A stretch of 48,994 nucleotides of DNA from Planctomycetales bacterium (lineage in GTDB: Bacteria > Planctomycetota > Planctomycetia > Pirellulales > JAEUIK01): contig JAGQPT010000004.1 of assembly GCA_020426575.1 (NCBI GenBank), positions 1 through 48,994 of the forward strand, read 5' to 3'. Below the pieces are notes generated by a model. It made no database searches and was not told the origin of the DNA. It saw only the letters and a program-made list of their open reading frames with translations. Positions 43,199 to 48,994 of the stretch are shown here, piece by piece; the stretch's first letter is position 1; each line of letters opens with the position of its first letter. Made by a program: the position numbers and the translations under genes.

Positions 43199-44353
43199 AT
43201 GAATGTGATCAGACTTGCCGAACAGCAGTTGCTGCCGGACTGGTTGATCCGTTGGGGGATCCGACGGCTGCTTGCGCAACGGATACGACAAATCACGCAC
43301 GAGACACCGGAAGCGCGATCCAAGGATGCCGCCGACATGCAGAAGGCGCTTTCGGTGAGCCCGATCACCATCGACGTCACCACGGCGAATGACCAGCACT
43401 ACGAGGTCCCGCCAGAGTTTTTTCGCAGCGTATTGGGAACGCGGCTCAAATACAGTTGTTGTCTCTTTCCCCGCGGTAGTGAGAGCCTCGACGAGGCCGA
43501 AGAACAAATGCTGGAGTTGGTCTGTCGACGCGCCCAGCTGTTCGACGGCATGCACATCCTCGATCTCGGGTGCGGCTGGGGGTCACTGACACTTTGGCTG
43601 GCAAGTCACTATCCGCGGGCGGTCGTTACGGCACTTTCGAATTCCAGTAGCCAGCGGCAATACATTGAGAAACAGTGCCGCGAAGCGGGGCTTAACAACG
43701 TTCGTGTCTTCACTGGCGATATCGGCACGACCGAATATCTATCAAGCACAGCAGGTCGACGTTTCGACCGAATTGTTTCGGTGGAGATGTTCGAACACGT
43801 CCGCAACCACGGCACGCTGTTGCAGCGCTTGTCGAATTGGCTCACCCCGGATGGCAAACTGTTTGTGCACATCTTTTGTCACCGCGATACGACGTACCTG
43901 TTCGAGAACGACGGCCCCACGAGTTGGATAACGCGACAATTCTTCGCCGGAGGAATGATGCCCGCCGACGATCTGTTGCTACGCTATCCAGACAACGTGT
44001 TCCTTGAGCGGCAATGGCGTGTCAGCGGTCTGCAATACGCGCGCACTTGCGAACATTGGCTGCATCGCCTTGACACAAACAGGCCGCAAGTGGAACTATT
44101 GTTCGACCATCTCAGCGGCAATGGACGCGGCGACGCCGGTGGCAAGGTACTCGTGCAGCGCTGGAGGATGTTTTTCATGGCTTGTGCGGAGCTCTTTCGC
44201 TACCAGGGGGGCAATGAATGGTACGTTTCGCATTACCTCTTCAAGAATCGCCAGTCAGCAACGCCCCAGTCGCATCCGTCATCCGTCACGGCACACGGAC
44301 GGCCGCTCACACTGCCGACCTCGCCGGATAGGTCTGCAACGGCGATTGAATAA
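43199..44353 (+). CDS. Short Cfa-type SAM-dependent fatty acid methyltransferase
   Basis: A 384-aa enzyme of the cyclopropane-fatty-acid-synthase family without the usual N-terminal domain. SAM motif ILDLGCGWGSLTLWLASHYP near residues 120-140, then SVEMFEHVRNHGTLLQRL and LFVHIFCHRDTTYLFEN. Methyl or methylene groups are added to unsaturated acyl chains of membrane lipids. Start ATG 43199, with GAGGG about 10 nt upstream; the frame is open to 43016 but that part is not family-like. Its 3' end overlaps the convergent Cfa gene by 47 bp. Confidence 0.9.
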   Translation: MNVIRLAEQQLLPDWLIRWGIRRLLAQRIRQITHETPEARSKDAADMQKALSVSPITIDVTTANDQHYEVPPEFFRSVLGTRLKYSCCLFPRGSESLDEAEEQMLELVCRRAQLFDGMHILDLGCGWGSLTLWLASHYPRAVVTALSNSSSQRQYIEKQCREAGLNNVRVFTGDIGTTEYLSSTAGRRFDRIVSVEMFEHVRNHGTLLQRLSNWLTPDGKLFVHIFCHRDTTYLFENDGPTSWITRQFFAGGMMPADDLLLRYPDNVFLERQWRVSGLQYARTCEHWLHRLDTNRPQVELLFDHLSGNGRGDAGGKVLVQRWRMFFMACAELFRYQGGNEWYVSHYLFKNRQSATPQSHPSSVTAHGRPLTLPTSPDRSATAIE

Positions 44354-45704
44354 AGTCTGGCAGGCGAGATGCTGGTTTAGTCAGCACGAGTTGCGCGGCG
44401 CCAATCTGACGCTCTGCAAATCCTGCCTCACAATAGCGCAGATAATACTCCCATAATCGGACGAACCGATCGTCAAATCCTAGTGCCCGTACGTCACTCA
44501 CATTTTGGCGAAATGCCTGGCGCCAACGCCGTAACGTTTTCGCATAGTGCGGTCCAATTTCTTCCCAGCTGAACATGCGAAAGTCAGTCTGCCGCCGCAG
44601 GCAATCACCGATGGCTGCCGAACATGGCAGAAACCCGCCGGGAAACACGTGTTTCTGGATAAAATCGACTGACCGCCGGTAGTGGTCGTATCGGTGATCG
44701 GGAATCGTGATCGCCTGCAACAACATTGCCCCGTCGGGACGCAGCAACTCACAACACTTGTTGAAAAAGATGGGGAGATAGCGTTCGCCGACAGCTTCGA
44801 TCATCTCAATCGAAACGAGTTTATCGAATCGTCCTTCGAGTTGCCGATAGTCACGCTGCAACAGTGTCACACGATCGCCGACACCGGCGTCTTCGAGCGA
44901 TCTTCTCGAGTATTCAAACTGATTCTGTGAGATGGTCGTTGACGTGACGTGACAGCCAACATTGAGCGCTGCATAGCGCGCAAAGCCTCCCCAGCCCGAA
45001 CCGATTTCCAAAACTCGATCCGACGGGTGCAAGCGGAGCTTTTGGCAAATGCGTGCGTACTTACTGAGTGATGCTTGCTGCATCGTCGCATCAGGCTGTT
45101 CGAAAACGCCACATGAGTAGGTCATCGTGGGATCGAGAAACGTCGCGAAGAACTCGTTGCTGAGGTCGTAGTGGGCAGCGATGTTGCGCCGACTGCCAAT
45201 GATCGTGTTGGACCTCAAACAGTGCCAAAGGATGTCCCGCCAGCGAGCGATGCTCGACACACCGCCGTCCACAGCCGTCGAAACGCCGAGGTTACGTGCC
45301 AACACCCGCAGCACGGCAGTGAGGTCGTCCGACTCGATATCGCCGTCGACATAAGTCTCTCCCATCGCCAAGCTCCCTCCCAGCGCCAAGCGACGCCAGA
45401 AACGTCCGCGAAGCACGCGCAACGTCGCTGACATCCCGTCGGATCCTTTGCTGCCGTAAACACGGTGCCGACCGTTCTCCACAACCTGCAGTTCCCCATT
45501 GCGGATGGACTCAAGTTGCCGCTCGACTAGCGATCGCAGCAGCCGCTCGACCGCCGTCGGCGCCGTTGATGCGGCTTTGCAACAGGCGTCTGACGAGACA
45601 ACCTCCGGGCAGGTGTCGACTAGTGCAGGGCCGTTTCGGTAGGACGTGTGTTCTGTGTGCGCGCGTTGCGCGGGTGTGGATAGAATGGACATCGCCTTAA
45701 CCAT
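44307..45704 (-). CDS. cfa: Cyclopropane-fatty-acyl-phospholipid synthase
   Basis: A 465-aa full-length Cfa enzyme. The N-terminal domain includes LGGSLAMGETYVDGDIESDD. The C-terminal domain includes AHYDLSNEFFATFLDPTMTY, the SAM motif VLEIGSGWGGFARYAAL near residue 230, LVSIEMIEAVGERYLPIFF and DFIQKHVFPGG. It turns cis double bonds into cyclopropane rings or adds a methyl group, using SAM. I start at ATG 45704; ATG 45692 is also possible. The frame is open to 45854, but that part overlaps the DUF1365 gene. Even at 45704 the gene overlaps the end of that gene by 85 bp, suggesting translational coupling. Confidence 0.92.
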   Translation of the reverse strand: MVKAMSILSTPAQRAHTEHTSYRNGPALVDTCPEVVSSDACCKAASTAPTAVERLLRSLVERQLESIRNGELQVVENGRHRVYGSKGSDGMSATLRVLRGRFWRRLALGGSLAMGETYVDGDIESDDLTAVLRVLARNLGVSTAVDGGVSSIARWRDILWHCLRSNTIIGSRRNIAAHYDLSNEFFATFLDPTMTYSCGVFEQPDATMQQASLSKYARICQKLRLHPSDRVLEIGSGWGGFARYAALNVGCHVTSTTISQNQFEYSRRSLEDAGVGDRVTLLQRDYRQLEGRFDKLVSIEMIEAVGERYLPIFFNKCCELLRPDGAMLLQAITIPDHRYDHYRRSVDFIQKHVFPGGFLPCSAAIGDCLRRQTDFRMFSWEEIGPHYAKTLRRWRQAFRQNVSDVRALGFDDRFVRLWEYYLRYCEAGFAERQIGAAQLVLTKPASRLPDFIQSPLQTYPARSAV

Positions 45705-46411
45705 AATTGAAGTGCCTGAAAATAGATCGCGGCTGTCGTGCGACCCGACGCTAGCGGATACCTCCAACTCAGACGCCTGAGACAGGGGCGATCGAGTGGC
45801 CTTCGCCGGAGCGACATTCGCGCCGAGAAGAGTCGTTTCGCACCGTCTAGACAATCGATACCGACACTGAGGGACTCATTCGGAGCGCTCACACGCCAAC
45901 GATACTGCAGCCCCATGGGCATGAATGGCGAAACGTGAAACTGTTTGGCGTGCTCGCTTTGCATGATCGTTTGAGCCGTGGCGAACTCAACGTCGTCGAG
46001 CACGTACCAGTGGCGTTCACCCCACGGCGTGTTGTTCACCTCCACCACAATCGTTTGCAATGTGCGACCGTCGACTTGGTAGCAGAAGTAGAGATTGAGC
46101 GGACTAAAGTAGTAGCCAAAATGCCTAAAGGGCGAGAGCAAACGCACGGGTCCGTCGAATTCGATGTGGGCACTGTTGGAAAGAAAACGTCGCACTTGGC
46201 CAAGCAGGTCGTCACCTTGGCCCCAGCCCATGTCAGTAGCATCGAACGACGTAGCGGCAAAACGCCGGTCGGAAATGAGGCGGTCGCTGCCCACGATTTG
46301 TGGAAGCTCCGCGAGATCCAGGTATCCCAAATAGATCCGGTACGCAAACCGATGCTTTATGGGGCCATAGCGCTGATGCGTGATGTAGCCTTCGTAGATA
46401 CAACTCTGCAT
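45620..46411 (-). CDS. DUF1365 family protein
   Basis: A 263-aa protein of the DUF1365 family: SCIYEGYITHQRYGPIKHRF at the start, FGYYFSPLNLYFCYQVDG, VVEVNNTPWGERHWYVL, KQFHVSPFMPMGLQYRWRV and YFQALQLWLRRCPFYPHP at the end. Function is unknown, but it is almost always found between an FAD oxidoreductase and a Cfa enzyme. Start ATG 46411; it overlaps the FAD gene by 55 bp and the cfa gene by 85 bp, so the set is tightly coupled. Confidence 0.93.
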   Translation of the reverse strand: MQSCIYEGYITHQRYGPIKHRFAYRIYLGYLDLAELPQIVGSDRLISDRRFAATSFDATDMGWGQGDDLLGQVRRFLSNSAHIEFDGPVRLLSPFRHFGYYFSPLNLYFCYQVDGRTLQTIVVEVNNTPWGERHWYVLDDVEFATAQTIMQSEHAKQFHVSPFMPMGLQYRWRVSAPNESLSVGIDCLDGAKRLFSARMSLRRRPLDRPCLRRLSWRYPLASGRTTAAIYFQALQLWLRRCPFYPHPRNARTQNTRPTETALH

Positions 46412-47679
46412 GGGCGGAGGTCGCGTAGTTCGTCCAGATTTCGGCCGAAATAGTTTGCCACGTTTAAGGCACTGCGTACCCCATCCTCGTGAAATCCATA
46501 ACCCCAGTAGGCACCACAAAAGTGCACGCGATGCCGGCCGCTGATCGCAACATGTTGCCGTTGCGCTGCAAGCGATTCAGCTCGGAAGCTGGGGTGAGAG
46601 TATTGGAATGTACGCAAGACCTTGCTTTGATCTATCCTTCCGTCGTCGTTCAGCGAGAGAAGGACCGGCACTGGTGTGCTGAGGCGTTGAAGACGCCGCA
46701 GGTCATAGGTCACGCAAGCAACGGAGTCAGCGCAGACACGATAATTCCAGCTTGCCCAAGCACGACGCCGCCTCGGCAGCACCGACGAATCAGTGTGCAA
46801 GACTGCGTGATTTTGTTGATAGTCGAAGGCCCCCAAAATGCGCCGTTCCCGCGCGTCGGCGTCACCCAACAGACGAAGCGTTTGATCTGCGTGTGTGGCA
46901 AACACAACGTGTTCGAAGGACTCGACCGTACCGTCTTGTGTCTGCACGTGCACGCTACCGCTAGTGCGGGTAACTCGCGCCACAGTCGTACTGAGTCGAA
47001 GGCGATGTGATATCGGCTGCAGAAGTGCGTCCACGTACCGCCGCGCACCTCCTGGAATTGTGAGCCACCGCGGACGATCACGCAGTTGCAGCAGCCCGTG
47101 GTTGTGAAAAAACCCCAGCAAAAAAACCAATGGAAACTCAAGGACACGATCAGGCCGCGTCGACCAGATCGCCGCAACCATCGGCAGCAAATAGCGCTCA
47201 ACAAATGGCTGGCCAAATCGGTTTTGATTGAGAAAGTCACCGACACTCGTTGCGTCGTCGACGCTCCGCCCGCCTCTGACGATGCAGGTAGCTTCGCGGT
47301 TGAAGCGGGCGATGTCGCACAGCATAGCCCAGAAGCGGAAGCGCGCAAGGTTATGCCGTTGCGCGAAAAGACCGTTGATTGAGCTCCCTTGGTATTCCCA
47401 GCCGCTACGATCGCAACGAACGCTAAAGCTCATGTCGCTGGGTTGCACGCCTATGCCCAACAGCTCCAACATTCGGCAGAAACGTGGATAGGTACGACGA
47501 TTGAAAACCATGAACCCGGTGTCCGCCGCATAAGTCTGGCCATCCAGTTCAAATTCGACGGTATTCGTGTGCCCTCCCGCGTAGGAGGCGGCTTCGTACA
47601 AGTGCAGGTCGTTTCCACGGGCGAGCAACCGTGCCACAAGATTCCCGCTAATGCCGGCCCCGATCACAGCGATTCGCAT
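46357..47679 (-). CDS. FAD-dependent amine-oxidase-like oxidoreductase
   Basis: A 440-aa flavoprotein with the N-terminal dinucleotide fold RIAVIGAGISGNLVARLLA, then YEAASYAGGHTNTVEFELDG and DTGFMVFNRRTYPRF. The amine-oxidase/phytoene-desaturase type body contains LLPMVAAIWSTRPDRVLEFP and IPGGARRYVDAL; near the end VHFCGAYWGYGFHEDGVRSA is the FAD-binding C-terminal motif. A role in oxidation of fatty acyl chains is inferred from the DUF1365-Cfa context. Start ATG 47679 is 12 bp after the desaturase stop. Confidence 0.93.
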   Translation of the reverse strand: MRIAVIGAGISGNLVARLLARGNDLHLYEAASYAGGHTNTVEFELDGQTYAADTGFMVFNRRTYPRFCRMLELLGIGVQPSDMSFSVRCDRSGWEYQGSSINGLFAQRHNLARFRFWAMLCDIARFNREATCIVRGGRSVDDATSVGDFLNQNRFGQPFVERYLLPMVAAIWSTRPDRVLEFPLVFLLGFFHNHGLLQLRDRPRWLTIPGGARRYVDALLQPISHRLRLSTTVARVTRTSGSVHVQTQDGTVESFEHVVFATHADQTLRLLGDADARERRILGAFDYQQNHAVLHTDSSVLPRRRRAWASWNYRVCADSVACVTYDLRRLQRLSTPVPVLLSLNDDGRIDQSKVLRTFQYSHPSFRAESLAAQRQHVAISGRHRVHFCGAYWGYGFHEDGVRSALNVANYFGRNLDELRDLRPCRVVSTKATSRISAMAP

Positions 47680-47691
47680 CGTTGGCTCCTT

Positions 47692-48570
47692 TCAGAATCG
47701 CTGCCGATCCGTCGTCGGACGGCTTTCGACGACGAGCACATGATTAGGCACGACGTTCAAGTCCCAAATGATCCCGCACCATGCCATCGCGCGAAGCAGG
47801 TAATACGTCAGATCGACTTCCCACCAGTAAAAACCTTGCCGCACGGAGTTGGGATAGTAGTGGTGGTTGTTGTGCCACCCTTCGCCCATCGTGACCATCG
47901 CAAGCAGAAAGTTGTTCCGACTGTCGTCGTTCGTGGGGAATCTCCGTTGCCCAAACCTGTGTGCGAGGGAATTGATGCAAAATGTGACGTGGTAAAGTGC
48001 AACGGTCGAAAGCACAAAGCCCCAGACGAACATCTGTGGACCATTGACGTTCAATTCGGGTGCGTAGCGTTGGAGGACCGAGCCGAATAAGAAAACGGAG
48101 GTCGCCAGAAGCATCGGGGCCACGAAATCAAACCGATCGATCAGTCGAAGCTCGGGGTATCTCAGCCAGTCTTTCACGTACTTGCGAGGCGTGAAGTAGT
48201 GTTCGTGGGTCATGAACCACAACATGTGACTGTAGCAAAAGCCCTGTTGGTTCGGAGAATGCACGTCATTCGCGGTGTCCGAATGCTGGTGATGAAGTCG
48301 ATGATGCGCCGACCACCAGATGGGGCCTCGCTGGCCCGCGGAATTGCCGAGCAATGCCCCGAGAAACTGCACCGTTCTCGACGTCTTGAAGGTGCGGTGC
48401 GAAAAATAGCGGTGATAGAACGCAGTAAGTCCAAACACCCGTGCAAAGTAGATTGCCACAGCGGTTGCAACGGACATCCAACACCAGCCCACCCAAATCG
48501 CGGCGAAGCAAGCTAGATGCAGAGCAAAAAAAGGCGTCACACGCAACCAGTTTACTTTTGACCGGGCCAT
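47692..48570 (-). CDS. Delta-9-type fatty acid (acyl-CoA) desaturase
   Basis: A 292-aa membrane di-iron desaturase. Histidine boxes: HRYFSH (about residue 53-58), HHRLHH (about 89-94) and HNNHHYYPNSVRQGF (about 225-240). Several membrane segments, such as FFALHLACFAAIWVGW. It introduces a cis double bond into an acyl chain, giving the substrate that Cfa-type enzymes need. I start at ATG 48570; a TTG at 48579 lies upstream. It is the first gene of the desaturase-FAD-DUF1365-cfa operon. Confidence 0.93.
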   Translation of the reverse strand: MARSKVNWLRVTPFFALHLACFAAIWVGWCWMSVATAVAIYFARVFGLTAFYHRYFSHRTFKTSRTVQFLGALLGNSAGQRGPIWWSAHHRLHHQHSDTANDVHSPNQQGFCYSHMLWFMTHEHYFTPRKYVKDWLRYPELRLIDRFDFVAPMLLATSVFLFGSVLQRYAPELNVNGPQMFVWGFVLSTVALYHVTFCINSLAHRFGQRRFPTNDDSRNNFLLAMVTMGEGWHNNHHYYPNSVRQGFYWWEVDLTYYLLRAMAWCGIIWDLNVVPNHVLVVESRPTTDRQRF

Positions 48571-48994
48571 ATCAGCCAACGCACTTGCTCGCGCTCACGT
48601 CTTATCGCACAACAACAAGGTACTCTAGCGACGTGCCTGTTATTGACCAGCCACAAAACGAGCGCGATTCGGATTTCGGTTGACGAGTAGCCCCCCCGAG
48701 CCGGCGATATGTACCCCAAGCTGAGAGCGGGCCAAGGCGGACCGTTGCGAACATCGACAATTGACCGAACGACCAACTGATTATGCGGCCGGGCAGTCGT
48801 ATTGCTCTAGCACTACGACCAGGTGCTGTTACTGGGGCGGCCACGGCGTCGGTGTGACCTACAAATCGGCGTGATTGTCAAATCGGCGTGATTGTGCAAG
48901 CTGGACACGGCCCGCCACTCACCCGAGCGCTCACACATTGGACTATGCCGCGGCTGACATCCCCCCGGGCGTCTGGTAGATTCAGAGGGTTGTC
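48571..48994. other. Upstream region of the lipid operon
   Basis: 424 bp without a supported gene, up to the window end. It should contain the promoter of the desaturase operon. I see one perfect 17-bp tandem duplication (48862-48895) and no hairpin terminator. I could not identify an ECF-type promoter with confidence. Confidence 0.4.
48862..48895. repeat. 17-bp perfect tandem duplication
   Basis: The 17-bp unit CAAATCGGCGTGATTGT occurs twice in a row (48862-48878 and 48879-48895). It lies about 290 bp upstream of the desaturase start. It may be a recent slippage event or two adjacent protein sites. Confidence 0.85.

Overview
The window looks like chromosomal DNA of a GC-rich planctomycete, probably Pirellulales-like. 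This is an inference from gene content: a Tad/Flp locus with a planctomycete-style Flp pilin and an atypical CpaE, a PEP-CTERM secreted protein, several large GT-C membrane proteins, a secreted beta-propeller protein, and a ceramidase-like protein. There are no rRNA genes, CRISPR arrays or transposases. Two tRNA genes are visible, one canonical (Leu-TAG) and one degenerate (Ala-GGC).

Layout. 1-1917 (minus): the 3' part of a GT-C glycosyltransferase and a VanZ-like membrane protein. 2244-15711 (minus): a complete Tad/Flp pilus locus. In transcription order it holds the Flp pilin, a possible micropeptide, a TadV/CpaA prepilin peptidase, TadE, CpaB, the CpaC secretin, CpaE/TadZ, CpaF/TadA, TadB, TadC, a small exported protein and a TPR protein. 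Two rho-independent terminators and a perfect 15-bp palindrome divide the locus into segments. 16174-25169: cell-surface glycan or envelope functions, with an ArnT-like GT-C, a terpenoid-cyclase-like toroid protein translationally coupled to a DUF362 protein, a YfhO-like protein, a GT2 and a further polytopic protein. 25312-33: an AT-richer MFS nucleoside-type permease, then a PEP-CTERM protein, a terminator, the aberrant tRNA-Ala and a YbhN-type flippase-like protein. 29531-36404: a YiiX-like amidase, a small HExxH membrane protein, a secreted glycosidase-like protein, a CPBP protease, a toxin-antitoxin pair whose toxin has an in-frame stop, and a ceramidase-like exported protein.

Downstream of tRNA-Leu (36634-36715) the character changes. 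Spot counts suggest lower GC, and the genes are of kinds I associate with proteobacteria. They are a PCMT-erythromycin esterase fusion with a partner of unknown function, tspO-uvsE, a DUF1295 protein, two cyclopropane-fatty-acid-synthase-type methyltransferases, DUF1365, an FAD oxidoreductase and a fatty acid desaturase. The last four (desaturase, FAD, DUF1365, Cfa) form a compact overlapping operon. With UvsE and TspO nearby, I read 40643-48570 as a candidate photo-oxidative or UV stress and membrane-lipid remodelling module, and as the most interesting system here. All functions are inferred from sequence patterns read by eye. No database search was run.
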